Translations under genes and position numbers: made by a program
Shown: positions 1-8,344 of the stretch, piece by piece
Layout of the letters: the number at the start of each line of letters is the position of its first letter
Numbering within the stretch: the stretch's first letter is position 1
The notes under the pieces: generated by a model
Database searches by the model: none
Told to the model about the DNA's origin: nothing
The model's input: only the letters and a program-made list of their open reading frames with translations
NCBI GenBank assembly: GCA_043554545.1
Contig: CP121337.1
Span: forward strand, 2,914,001 to 2,978,000
Reading direction: 5' to 3'
Origin: UBA7330 sp043554545
GTDB taxonomy: Bacteria; Bacteroidota; Bacteroidia; Cytophagales; Cyclobacteriaceae
Length of the DNA: 64,000 nt

Positions 1-1
1 T

Positions 2-208
2 CATGGAAATCGTGGTTTCAGAGATGGTAAATGGAAGATTGTGGAGAAAAACGGCAATGATCAATGGGAGCTTTACAACATGGTAGAAGATCGTACGGAA
101 CTAAATAACCTGGCTGAATCTTACCCCCATTTATTGCAAGAGATGATTAAAAAGTACGATGACTGGGCCGATCGTGTGGGTGTGATCAGGTGGAGAGACA
201 GAAAATGA
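2..208 (+). CDS. S1-family sulfatase, C-terminal end only
   Basis: The window opens inside a gene whose last 68 codons are visible, ending in TGA at 206-208. The peptide shows the usual end of an arylsulfatase: an RDGKWK strand, then WELYNM and a run matching the common pattern in which the subunit names the sugar-sulfatase tail (ELYNLxxDxxExxNLA), then LLQEMIKKYDDWADRVGV. The catalytic half lies before position 1, so the active-site motif cannot be checked. It is on the same strand as the three sulfatases that follow, with the unknown secreted protein at 302-2020 between them, and probably belongs to the same operon. Truncation is caused by the window edge, not by mutation. Confidence 0.85.
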   Translation, partial: HGNRGFRDGKWKIVEKNGNDQWELYNMVEDRTELNNLAESYPHLLQEMIKKYDDWADRVGVIRWRDRK

Positions 209-301
209 TCTAGCCATTAAAATTTTGAAAAACGAATAGAGATTGATTATAATCAAGTGTATCTAATACCTTGAAGTAAGTCTCTTATCAAATTGAACCG
301 A

Positions 302-2020
302 ATGAATAGACAAACTTTAAACATGGCCAAATACTTTACACCCAAGGACTTTACACCCAAGGACTTTTGGAGTCAAAAGAAGTTTTTCGTTGCCTATTAT
401 TTGATGTTGGTGCTTGCGCCCATCACTTATGCTCAGGACGTTTTCCTCAAGCAGGATGACAAGATCATAAAAACAAATGTAGGCGGATATTTGATCACCC
501 AGCGAGAAGAAGTAGATGAATCCTACAATGCCGGCTACTCGATGTATGCCGCCGCCTGGCCATTGATGAAGGAATATCAGGGAAGAAGATTTCAGTCGGG
601 ATTATTTGGTACGTGGATGCACCCCGAGCATGACGGGCCGTTACCGGTCGAAAGGCTTTACACGGACATTGAAGGAGGACTGGGCTGGTGGCGAGATACC
701 GAATATGCCACAGAAACCCCCAAATTTATCATGGGAGGTGTTCAGCTAAACTTTGCCGGATGGGCCAATGGACCTGGGGCTGGCAGAGGTCGTGATTGGG
801 ATAACCCAAGGGGTAAATACGGCGTAGCTCAACTGAGTCCCTGGATTTTATGGCCACCGGATGGATTGAACCTAAAACAAGGAACAAACGGCGAGTTTTT
901 AGGAAGTGGATACCTACCCTTACCACTTACCGAACCAAAATCTACGACTGCAGGCGCAGACGTCTCTACCGGCAATCAATGCTGGTCGTTGTTTCTGAAT
1001 GCAGGGAATTTCAAAGGGCCGGTTGCCTTTTTCACTCCCTATTTTTGGACAAAAGCTTCTGTTGAGGATCCAGGACTAGATGGCTTGTTCCTAGATCAGC
1101 GCCCGTCAAAAGCGAATAAACCATTTCAGATGGAAACCCAGCACATCTACTCTGCTGAATCCGTTGATGCTAACGGACAGTCATATGCGCGCATGGCAAT
1201 CACACAATATCCTGTTGGACCAGATGGTAATTCTGACTTATTGCACCGCCTCATGGTTTATAACAAAAAGGCATTGTGGGATGAGGTGGTCGCCTGGTTC
1301 GCAGGTGGTCAACCAGCTGACGGAAAAATTAATGAGGATGAGGCAGCCATGCAGAAGTTTAAAAAAGGGGTCAGATCAAACTGGAAATTCTATGGCGAGC
1401 ATATTCCGAAAGACAAACGTGCTTTGATGAACATTACGGACTACATGGATCCGAATGTCACCGATGAAGCTACCTTAAGTGTTCGTTGGGAAGGAGACCT
1501 AATCACCAAAACCGAAACGGCAAATGGAACACTTGTCGCTTTACCTGAGTACTACAAACTTGAGAAAAAAGGGACTGATAGCATCGGAAAGTGGATGGCA
1601 ATTCCTGAAGAAGAAGTCCCCGTGGAAACCGGATTGAAAGACCTTAGCTTTAAGAGAACTTATGAAGGCGGAAACAAAACTTATGTTACACCTGAAGCCC
1701 CGGAAAGTAGCTGGAAATCACCCGGTCCTGCTGCTGGTCCCTTTACCACTAAATTGGGAGATGGTAGTACCGTAACTTATTACTGGTATCGATTTGCTGA
1801 TCAGCCAGCACTACTCAATGCGGACATGAGCCAGGCAGAAAGAGAAGAAATGCAGCGGCGGGTAGAATTGCTTCACCACCACTGGACCAGGGAAAAGGAA
1901 TACCTGCCGCCACCACTCATCGGCAAGCTGGCTGACATTGACCCTGCTTTGATAGTTACGCCGCCAGCAGGCATGGAAGTTGGGTACGTACCGATCGCGA
2001 CAAGACAGGGAATTGAGTGA
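302..2020 (+). CDS. Secreted protein of unknown family, next to sulfatases
   Basis: I do not recognise this 572-residue protein. The ATG at 302 is preferred over a TTG at 293; an ATG at 323 is also possible. A long, basic N-region precedes a hydrophobic stretch (FFVAYYLMLVLAPITYAQ), so export through a Sec signal with cleavage after AQ is likely. The mature part is rich in Trp, Tyr, Gly and Pro and looks globular and beta-rich; I see no metal-binding or hydrolase signature. Its stop codon overlaps the GTG start of the next sulfatase by 4 bp, so the two are translationally linked. A decayed relative lies at 50910-51298, again just before a sulfatase, which argues for a role in sulfated polysaccharide handling. 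The codons for FTPKD are duplicated in tandem near the N-terminus (333-362). Confidence 0.75.
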   Translation: MNRQTLNMAKYFTPKDFTPKDFWSQKKFFVAYYLMLVLAPITYAQDVFLKQDDKIIKTNVGGYLITQREEVDESYNAGYSMYAAAWPLMKEYQGRRFQSGLFGTWMHPEHDGPLPVERLYTDIEGGLGWWRDTEYATETPKFIMGGVQLNFAGWANGPGAGRGRDWDNPRGKYGVAQLSPWILWPPDGLNLKQGTNGEFLGSGYLPLPLTEPKSTTAGADVSTGNQCWSLFLNAGNFKGPVAFFTPYFWTKASVEDPGLDGLFLDQRPSKANKPFQMETQHIYSAESVDANGQSYARMAITQYPVGPDGNSDLLHRLMVYNKKALWDEVVAWFAGGQPADGKINEDEAAMQKFKKGVRSNWKFYGEHIPKDKRALMNITDYMDPNVTDEATLSVRWEGDLITKTETANGTLVALPEYYKLEKKGTDSIGKWMAIPEEEVPVETGLKDLSFKRTYEGGNKTYVTPEAPESSWKSPGPAAGPFTTKLGDGSTVTYYWYRFADQPALLNADMSQAEREEMQRRVELLHHHWTREKEYLPPPLIGKLADIDPALIVTPPAGMEVGYVPIATRQGIE

Positions 2021-3855
2021 TTACTTATGAGCGAAAAATCTTGAAAAGTAAATCCTACCTCACTTTATTGGTTCTGGGACTCTTTATCATTGGTTGTGAT
2101 TACCAGACAGAAAAGGAGTCAAAGCCAAATGTTATCCTGATCATGACTGATGACCAGGGATATGGCGACCTGGCTTGTCATGGTAATCCTTACATTAAGA
2201 CACCCAATCTTGATAAGCTCTATCATGAATCTGTTCGATTTACCAATTTCCATGTAAACCCCTTTTGTGCTCCCACCCGTGCCGCATTGCTGACCGGTAG
2301 GTTTTCAGATCTCACACACGTGAGAACGACCATCAATGGCAGGAATCATTTAAATACGAATGAGACTACCCTGGCAGAATATTTCAAAGCCTCCGGCTAT
2401 GCGACAGGACACTACGGCAAGTGGCACCTGGGGAGAAATTATCCCTTTCGTCCGATGGACAGAGGATTTGATCAGTGGGTAGGACTTGGAGACGGTGGCA
2501 TTGGTACTGCAAGTGATTATTGGGGTAATGACAAGATGAATGATCATTACCTGCGCAATGGAAAATGGGAAGCTTTTGAAGGGTATAGTACGGATATCTT
2601 TTTTGAAGAAGCCATGAATTTTATCGGTAAAAATAAAGATGACCCTTTCTTTGTTTACCTCGCCACAAATGTTCCACATGCCCCCTGGAATGTACTAAAG
2701 GAATGGAGAGATACCTACAGTGAGGAGTTAGATCAATATAATTTCCCTAACGGCCGGTCAGTTCGTGATTTTTTTGCGGCCATTACCCGGTTCGATGAAA
2801 ATTTAGGCCGGATGAGACAATTGCTTCAGGAGAAAGGACTTTCAGAGAATACCATTCTCATTTTCTTAACTGATAATGGTACAATTGGTGGAAACACTGT
2901 TTATGATGCAGGCATGCGGGGTAAGAAAGGGTCACTCTACGAAGGGGGACATAGGGTGCCCTGTTTCGTGCATTGGCCTGAGGGTGAACTTGATCATGGG
3001 AGTGATATTACTCAAATGACTGCTCACCTTGATATATTACCTACACTTATTGACTTGTGCGGTCTGAAAACGCCCGATAAAGTGAAATACCCATTAAGTG
3101 GACAGAGTTGGAGCCCCTTGCTAGCTGACGAAGAAGATAAGTGGCCGGAAGACCGTACCCTGTTTATGCATTCGCAAAACTTAACCCAGCAATATGAGAA
3201 GTGGGAAAATTCAGTAGTTGCAACTGAAGCGTGGCGTCTGGTCAATCAAAATGAACTCTATAACATCAAGTCAGACCCGGGCCAGAAATCAGATGTTGCC
3301 AAAGAAAATCCGGATGTTGTCTCTTCATTGCAAGCAAAGTACGAAACATACTGGGAGGATATTGAAGAAGGGAAATCAGATTTTCAAAGACCATTAATAG
3401 GTTCGGGAGCAATTGATGAAACCTGGCTGATCAGTGATGCATGGATTCCCGAGCAAGTTCTACCTTATACATTTGGTCAGTTTCATGTCAACAAAGGAGC
3501 TGAGAATTATGGTTTTTGGCCTGTTACGATTGCTAAATCAGGCACATACAAGTTTGAAGTTCGACGCTGGCCAAAAGAATTAAACCATTCCATCACTTCA
3601 GCACCTGAGGCTCAGAGCGAAGCCGATATTTACAACAGGGGTAATCCGGTCCTTATGGAAGCTGGGACAGTGATTCCGGCAAAAAAGGTAAGGCTTCGGG
3701 TTGGTGATGCAGATTTTGAAAAAGAAATCAACGCTGACGATGAGCAGGCTGACTTTAATGTTGATCTCACAAAGGGAGATACTGAAGTACAGGCCTGGTT
3801 ATTGGACTCGGAGGGAAATAAATACCCCGCCTACTATGTCTATGTAAATGAGTAA
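2017..3855 (+). CDS. S1-family sulfatase lipoprotein with extra C-terminal domain
   Basis: This is a formylglycine-dependent sulfatase of 612 residues that should remove sulfate esters from a polysaccharide. The GTG at 2017 overlaps the preceding stop (GTGA); a TTG at 2041 is an alternative. A lipobox (FIIGC, Cys27) predicts a lipid-anchored protein in the outer or inner membrane. The calcium-binding pair D45-D46 (MTDDQGYGD), the C84-A-P-T-R active-site motif whose Cys becomes formylglycine, K135-W-H137-L-G, and D286-N287 (LTDNG) are all present. After about residue 440 there is a roughly 150-residue tail, likely a beta-sandwich domain, seen in some PUL sulfatases. The substrate position cannot be read from sequence. 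It sits in a four-gene run of sulfatase-related genes. Confidence 0.93.
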   Translation: MITYERKILKSKSYLTLLVLGLFIIGCDYQTEKESKPNVILIMTDDQGYGDLACHGNPYIKTPNLDKLYHESVRFTNFHVNPFCAPTRAALLTGRFSDLTHVRTTINGRNHLNTNETTLAEYFKASGYATGHYGKWHLGRNYPFRPMDRGFDQWVGLGDGGIGTASDYWGNDKMNDHYLRNGKWEAFEGYSTDIFFEEAMNFIGKNKDDPFFVYLATNVPHAPWNVLKEWRDTYSEELDQYNFPNGRSVRDFFAAITRFDENLGRMRQLLQEKGLSENTILIFLTDNGTIGGNTVYDAGMRGKKGSLYEGGHRVPCFVHWPEGELDHGSDITQMTAHLDILPTLIDLCGLKTPDKVKYPLSGQSWSPLLADEEDKWPEDRTLFMHSQNLTQQYEKWENSVVATEAWRLVNQNELYNIKSDPGQKSDVAKENPDVVSSLQAKYETYWEDIEEGKSDFQRPLIGSGAIDETWLISDAWIPEQVLPYTFGQFHVNKGAENYGFWPVTIAKSGTYKFEVRRWPKELNHSITSAPEAQSEADIYNRGNPVLMEAGTVIPAKKVRLRVGDADFEKEINADDEQADFNVDLTKGDTEVQAWLLDSEGNKYPAYYVYVNE

Positions 3856-3879
3856 TTTAACCAGGTAATTGAGTTTTCT

Positions 3880-5490
3880 ATGCAAAGCAAATACATCATA
3901 CCAGTCCTGGTATCGGCCATTCTGATTTCCTGCAATCCTGCCAGTAAGCAAAAGAATTCCTCCAAACCCAACATCATTTACATCCTGGCTGATGACATGA
4001 GTTATTACGATTTAAGTGGCCTTGGACAAAAACACTTTGAAACACCCAATATTGACAAGCTCCTGCGTGAGGGCTTATTCTTTCATGAGGCTTATTCCGG
4101 ATCTCCGGAGTGTGCCCCTTCAAGAGGAAGCCTGTTGACAGGTATGCACATGGGCCATAGCCGCATTCGGGCCAACCGATCATACAGAGGGCAGGATCAC
4201 CTGGAAGCGGAAGATGTAACAATCGCTGAAATGTTGAAAACAGCTGGTTATGCCACCGGAATGTTTGGGAAATGGGGTGTAGGTCCTCCAGGAACTGATG
4301 GAACACCGGACAAGCAAGGCTTTGATTATTCCATTGGCTTTTACGATCAACTCAGGGCACATGGGTATTTTCCAAACTATTTAATGGAGAGTGGAGAGGT
4401 ATTACCCCTTCCTGGGAATTACGGTTTTGATATGAGAAACAGTTATCTCCATTCACGGACTCCAGCGGGCACACATACCTATGACGAAAAGGGGGAAATC
4501 CTACCCAAAGGGATAGCAGACCCGTCAAAAGCAGTTTTCTCTCAAAACCTGATTCAGGAGAAAGCACTGGAATTTATTGAGACGCACAAAGACCAACCTT
4601 TCTTTCTTTATTATCCTACCCAGTTACCCCATGGGCCGGTAATCGCTCCTGATATATCAAAATTCGAGGACAAGCCCTGGGACACCAAACACAAAGAGTG
4701 GGCGGCCATGATGGAGCTTCTGGATGAACACGTAGGACAAATAGTGAAACTGCTGGAAGCGCTGGATCAAAGAGAAAACACACTCATCCTGTTTAGCAGT
4801 GACAATGGATATTCACACTGGGGTTATTTTGGAAGAGAAAGATATACGGATGATCCCATTTTCAATAACAAAGGACCCTGGGATAAAGGTAAATTCATTG
4901 CCACCGATGGAGGCTCCAGGGTACCGTTTCTTGCTAACTGGCCTGGGGTCATCAAACCCGGATCAAGTAGTAAATCCCTGGTATCCCTCTATGACATTTT
5001 CGCAACCCTTTGTGACCTGGCAGAAGTGACACCTCCCAAAACTGATGGCATCAGCCTGTTACCCATACTCAAAGGAGAGTTGAGTGAAATGGCACAGCTG
5101 CACGAATACCTCTATTGGGAGAACGGAACGCATAACCACGACATGCAATCTGCCAGGTTTAGGAATTGGTTTGCTTATCGGGAAAAAATTTCAGAACCTG
5201 TCAAGGTATTTGACTTATCTCAAGATCTCATGAGTTCGATTGACCTGGCTGAGTCCAAACCGGAGATTGTGAAGGAAGCACTCGCCATCTTTGAAGAAGC
5301 GCACACGCCCAGTAAATGGTATTCCAACCCTGAGGATTCCGAAGAAGAAAGGGCAACCAAAAAAGAACAAGCAAAAGCTGAAATATCCAAAGTTACCCGT
5401 CCCAATTCCAGGAGACCACAATCCATGGCTGAACTTAAGGAGATGCTAAATGCACAAAAGGAAATCACGAATGCGTATGAGGAGAAATGA
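3880..5490 (+). CDS. S1-family sulfatase lipoprotein
   Basis: A 536-residue sulfatase starting 24 bp after the previous stop. It has a lipobox (LISC, Cys18), the metal pair D38-D39 (LADDMSYYD), the C78-A-P-S-R82 formylglycine motif, and an SSDNGYSH metal site in the C-terminal half. The segment that is GKWHLG in most S1 enzymes reads GKWGVG here, so the usual His is missing; such variation is known between S1 subfamilies and may reflect a different sulfate position. Its final codons overlap the start of the next sulfatase by 41 bp in another frame, so the genes are tightly linked. The C-terminal 70 residues are highly charged (EEERATKKEQAKAE), probably a helix. Confidence 0.93.
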   Translation: MQSKYIIPVLVSAILISCNPASKQKNSSKPNIIYILADDMSYYDLSGLGQKHFETPNIDKLLREGLFFHEAYSGSPECAPSRGSLLTGMHMGHSRIRANRSYRGQDHLEAEDVTIAEMLKTAGYATGMFGKWGVGPPGTDGTPDKQGFDYSIGFYDQLRAHGYFPNYLMESGEVLPLPGNYGFDMRNSYLHSRTPAGTHTYDEKGEILPKGIADPSKAVFSQNLIQEKALEFIETHKDQPFFLYYPTQLPHGPVIAPDISKFEDKPWDTKHKEWAAMMELLDEHVGQIVKLLEALDQRENTLILFSSDNGYSHWGYFGRERYTDDPIFNNKGPWDKGKFIATDGGSRVPFLANWPGVIKPGSSSKSLVSLYDIFATLCDLAEVTPPKTDGISLLPILKGELSEMAQLHEYLYWENGTHNHDMQSARFRNWFAYREKISEPVKVFDLSQDLMSSIDLAESKPEIVKEALAIFEEAHTPSKWYSNPEDSEEERATKKEQAKAEISKVTRPNSRRPQSMAELKEMLNAQKEITNAYEEK

Positions 5491-7120
5491 TAAAAAAGCA
5501 CTTATAAGATCGATGGCCTTATTGTTCGGGCTGATGATTCTTCTTTTAGGATGTATGGAAAAGCAGGATCAAAAACCTCCAAACATCATCATCATCTATG
5601 CCGATGACCTGGGATATGGAGATATTCAGGTATACAATCCTGTACATGGAAAGATCAAAACACCCCACATAGATCAGCTGGCTTCTGAAGGGATGCGTTT
5701 TACGGATGCACACTCATCCTCGGCAGTTTGCTCTCCCTCCCGCTATACTTTGTTGACCGGACGCTATCACTGGCGATCAAGTTTACAGAAAGGCATTGTT
5801 CCTATTTTTGGACCTCCGTTGATCACACCCGACAGGCTCACTGTCGGAGGGCTAGCCAAACAAAAAGGTTATCGCACAGCATGTATTGGAAAGTGGCACC
5901 TGGGTTGGGACTGGCCGATTGCTGAAGGAAAACGCGATTTGTTCTTTTCCAGGGAGAAAGATGTCAGCGCTTCTGAAGCACACATAAAAGCCTGGCGAGA
6001 AACCTTTTCACAACCCATTCCCGGTGGGCCGACCGCAGTAGGATTTGATAGCTATTTTGGGACAGACGTCCCTAATTGGCCACCCTTTTGTTTCATTGAG
6101 AATGACCGGACGATTGGAATACCGGCTGAATTTGGATCCGGACGATTGTTTGGTCGCAATCAGGCCAGCCTTCAGGGGCCCTCACTAAAGGACTGGAAGC
6201 TAGAAAACATTTTGCCAACACTGGGTGAAAAAGCGGTGGGTTTCATCAATCGCATGGCTGTTGCTGAAAGTCCTTTCTTGCTCTACATGCCCCTTACCTC
6301 TCCACATACGCCCCTTTCCGTCAATAAGGAATGGAAAGGTAAAAGCGGTCTTGGGCTGTATGCTGATCTGGTCATCGAGACAGATGCAACCATTGGTAAA
6401 GTCCTAAAAGCAGTGGAGGAAAATGGGATAGCCGAAAACACCATCATCATTTTCACCAGTGACAATGGATGTGCACCTTATGTAGGAAGTACGACCATCA
6501 AACAGGCAAATGATACTACTTTCCAAAGCTGGCCCTGGGCCAGAGAGAAACACGCCGATTTACCTATCGCCACACTCGAAGACAAGGGCCATTTTCCCAG
6601 CGGTCCTTTACGGGGCTACAAGTCCGATGCCTGGGAGGGTGGGCATCGGGTACCTTTCATAGTAAATTGGCCAGGAGTTACAGAAAAAAATAGTGTGAGC
6701 CCGCACCTGGTCCACCAGGCGGATATCCTGGCAACCCTGGCGGATATCCTTGAATTGGATATGCCAGCCAATGCGGGTGAGGATAGTTTTAGTATGGTCC
6801 CTTTGTTTCAGGGTGATGAAAAACCCATTCGGGAAAATGCTGTGAGTGCTTCCATACGAGGCGTCCCTTCCCTAAGGTCAGGCTCGTGGAAACTGATCTT
6901 AGGATCCGGCTCAGGTGGATGGTCTCCTGGCGGAGATACCCTGGCGCTACAATTATATGACCTAAAGAATGACCTTGCAGAGCAAAGTAATCTTGCCTCC
7001 GAATTTCCAGGAAAGGTCGCTGAGATGAAGCAGTTGATGGAAAAACTAATTGCTGATGGTCGCAGTACATTTGGTCCCAAACAGGAAAATGATATAGCAG
7101 TTGTGAGGTATGGGGATTGA
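5450..7120 (+). CDS. S1-family sulfatase lipoprotein
   Basis: A 556-residue sulfatase whose start lies inside the previous gene. The ATG at 5450 has AAGGAG about 10 bp upstream; ATGs at 5471 and 5477 would also keep the signal. The lipobox LLGC (Cys35), the metal pair D52-D53 (YADDLGYGD), the C94-S-P-S-R98 motif, GKWHLG, and TSDNG are intact. The sequence after the active site (RYHWRSSLQKG) and the DSYFGTDVPNWPPFCFIEN segment closely resemble those of the enzymes at 25232 and 53108, so these three probably belong to one S1 subfamily and act on related sulfate esters. It is the last gene of the first sulfatase run; beyond it comes accessory DNA. Confidence 0.93.
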   Translation: MHKRKSRMRMRRNDKKALIRSMALLFGLMILLLGCMEKQDQKPPNIIIIYADDLGYGDIQVYNPVHGKIKTPHIDQLASEGMRFTDAHSSSAVCSPSRYTLLTGRYHWRSSLQKGIVPIFGPPLITPDRLTVGGLAKQKGYRTACIGKWHLGWDWPIAEGKRDLFFSREKDVSASEAHIKAWRETFSQPIPGGPTAVGFDSYFGTDVPNWPPFCFIENDRTIGIPAEFGSGRLFGRNQASLQGPSLKDWKLENILPTLGEKAVGFINRMAVAESPFLLYMPLTSPHTPLSVNKEWKGKSGLGLYADLVIETDATIGKVLKAVEENGIAENTIIIFTSDNGCAPYVGSTTIKQANDTTFQSWPWAREKHADLPIATLEDKGHFPSGPLRGYKSDAWEGGHRVPFIVNWPGVTEKNSVSPHLVHQADILATLADILELDMPANAGEDSFSMVPLFQGDEKPIRENAVSASIRGVPSLRSGSWKLILGSGSGGWSPGGDTLALQLYDLKNDLAEQSNLASEFPGKVAEMKQLMEKLIADGRSTFGPKQENDIAVVRYGD

Positions 7121-7149
7121 GTCATTCATATATTTTACTCATACCCCAT
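7110..7149 (+). terminator. Inverted repeat over the sulfatase stop codon
   Basis: Two 13-base arms (ATGGGGATTGAGT at 7110-7122 and ACTCATACCCCAT at 7137-7149) pair with two mismatches around a 14-base AT-rich loop. The TGA stop lies in the left arm. No T-run follows, so it is only a weak candidate terminator or mRNA-stabilising hairpin. Confidence 0.35.
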
Positions 7150-7260
7150 CAAGTAATCAAAATTCACTAGATTTAGTGTGATATAAGGCAAGTATGTTGC
7201 ATAAACCGCAACATACTGAATTTTGTCATGAGTACTGCGTAGAACAGATCAACTCACTCT

Positions 7261-7307
7261 GTCGCTCGGCTGAGCCGAGTGACTTCAATCCTACTGGCCT
7301 CCGGCCA
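7261..7307. repeat. REP-like palindromes beside transposase relics
   Basis: The segment 7261-7283 is nearly a perfect palindrome (CTCGGC-TGA-GCCGAG stem, extended by GTC/GAC), followed by TGGCC-TCC-GGCCA at 7295-7307. Short paired palindromes next to a Y1/RAYT transposase are what REP elements look like. The second palindrome falls inside the reading frame of the relic at 7291-7488. Confidence 0.45.
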
Positions 7308-7488
7308 ATAAACCATCTTCAAGTTTCAAAGGAGAATCATAGCCAGCACTGCTATATTTCCAAGCATGTTCATCCGTTACATAGCCGCTGGTAACAGGAT
7401 TCATTCTAATATATTCAGCTTTCTGCCCATACTTTTCATTGCAATTCAATTCAATCCCCCGCTGATTGGAGTTTGCAACTTCAATCAT
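7291..7488 (-). pseudogene. REP-associated tyrosine transposase, C-terminal fragment
   Basis: The minus-strand reading contains KAEYIRMNPVTSGYVTDE followed by WKYSSA, the recognisable C-terminal block of Bacteroidota REP-associated (RAYT/Y1) transposases. Only this block is present; the HUH core and N-terminus are missing. It lies directly downstream of, and partly overlaps, the better-preserved copy at 7485-7940, so two transposase tails stand head to tail. No function is expected. Confidence 0.6.
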
Positions 7489-7940
7489 AATTCATCCAGC
7501 TCGATCATTTTAGAGCTACCATTAAGAATACTTGCACTGCTGTACATATAGTCTTCCGGCAATTCCAAAATACCTTCCGTCACAGGATTATTTTCTATAT
7601 AATCAATTTTCTGATCTATCATCAATGAGTTTGTCAATGCTACCGGATGATTATCATTTCGCCAAAGCTGATACTCCTTGTTCTTTGAATTTTCGATACC
7701 TGCCTTCCTAAACAGCATAAGCATCCATTCTCCTCTACCCTCCCCTTCATTCTGTAATTCTTCTATGATCCTTTTAATGGTAAACTTCTTAAAATCTCGC
7801 AATATATCAGACAACTGAAAGCCTTCTTTTGCACTGGCGACTAAATGTACATGATTACTCATAATCACAAAACTGAACAACTCCAGCCCTTTGTTTTTTC
7901 TGTAGTAATCCAGACTTTCGATCAGTATGTGCTTCTGCAC
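7485..7940 (-). pseudogene. REP-associated tyrosine transposase (RAYT), 5'-truncated
   Basis: A 151-residue fragment of a Y1 (IS200-like) transposase of the REP-associated type. It carries the HUH motif in VIMSNHVHLVAS and the C-terminal YIENNPVTEGILELPEDYMYSSA block. A full-length member would have about 45 more residues at the N-terminus. At 7940 the coding similarity stops abruptly and the sequence becomes group II intron-like, so the gene was cut by a rearrangement or an insertion there. These proteins normally cleave and move nearby REP hairpins; this copy is probably inactive because the N-terminal strand of the catalytic fold is gone. Confidence 0.75.
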
Positions 7941-8275
7941 GCTGGCGCCGAAGCTTTAGCGCAGGAGCCTGACTTCTCAGTCTGCAACCCGTGCAGTCCG
8001 AGATCTCCCCAGGTAAGACACTTATCCTTCATCCAATCACTGCGACATCTACCCATTCGAGATTGTTCGTTGCGGGCTTCACAAAGATGTGCTTGCTTAC
8101 CCTCTCGAACCAGCCTCTGTATGTCGTTCCTGTTCGTCAGTACCGGAATTTGTAGTCCCGCTTCCTTCAGATGTACAATCACTCGTACCACCCTTGCGGC
8201 TTACTAACAGGCTTCACCAACTCGCCTGCAAGGGACTTGCACCCTCTGGATAATCAACTTATATTTCCATTTGAA
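7941..8275 (-). mobile_element. Group II intron relic (5' RNA domain part)
   Basis: Read on the minus strand, this stretch has the hallmark runs of the region upstream of a group II intron reading frame: GGTGCAAGTCC near 8255, CTTACCTGGGGAGATCTCGG and GAGAAGTCAGG near 7970-8020. The last 60-70 bp match the relic at 21480-21800 almost base for base. It ends in a palindrome centred on AAGCTT (7946-7963). No intron-encoded protein follows; the transposase fragment is joined instead. This stretch holds no gene. Confidence 0.6.
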
Positions 8276-8282
8276 ACATAAA

Positions 8283-8325
8283 CGTGCCATGCTGGGCGCA
8301 AACACCAACGTTAGCGGTAAATAAT
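8283..8325 (+). repeat. attC-like cassette end upstream of the GH39-like gene
   Basis: The run GGGCGCAAACACCAACGTTAGCGG (split here as GGGCGCAAAC then ACCAACGTTAGCGG) ends 20 bp before the GH39-like gene. It resembles the right ends of gene-cassette boundaries seen in many Bacteroidota, and resembles the run CGCCATACACGGGCGTTAG at 12849-12867. The identification as a recombination site is inference; no integrase gene is in the window. Confidence 0.3.
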
Positions 8326-8344
8326 TCTAATCAATGAAAATATT

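Noticed and set aside
7194..7551. Plus-strand open frames as genes
   Set aside because: They are the reverse strand of the transposase fragments, whose minus-strand reading has clear family motifs.
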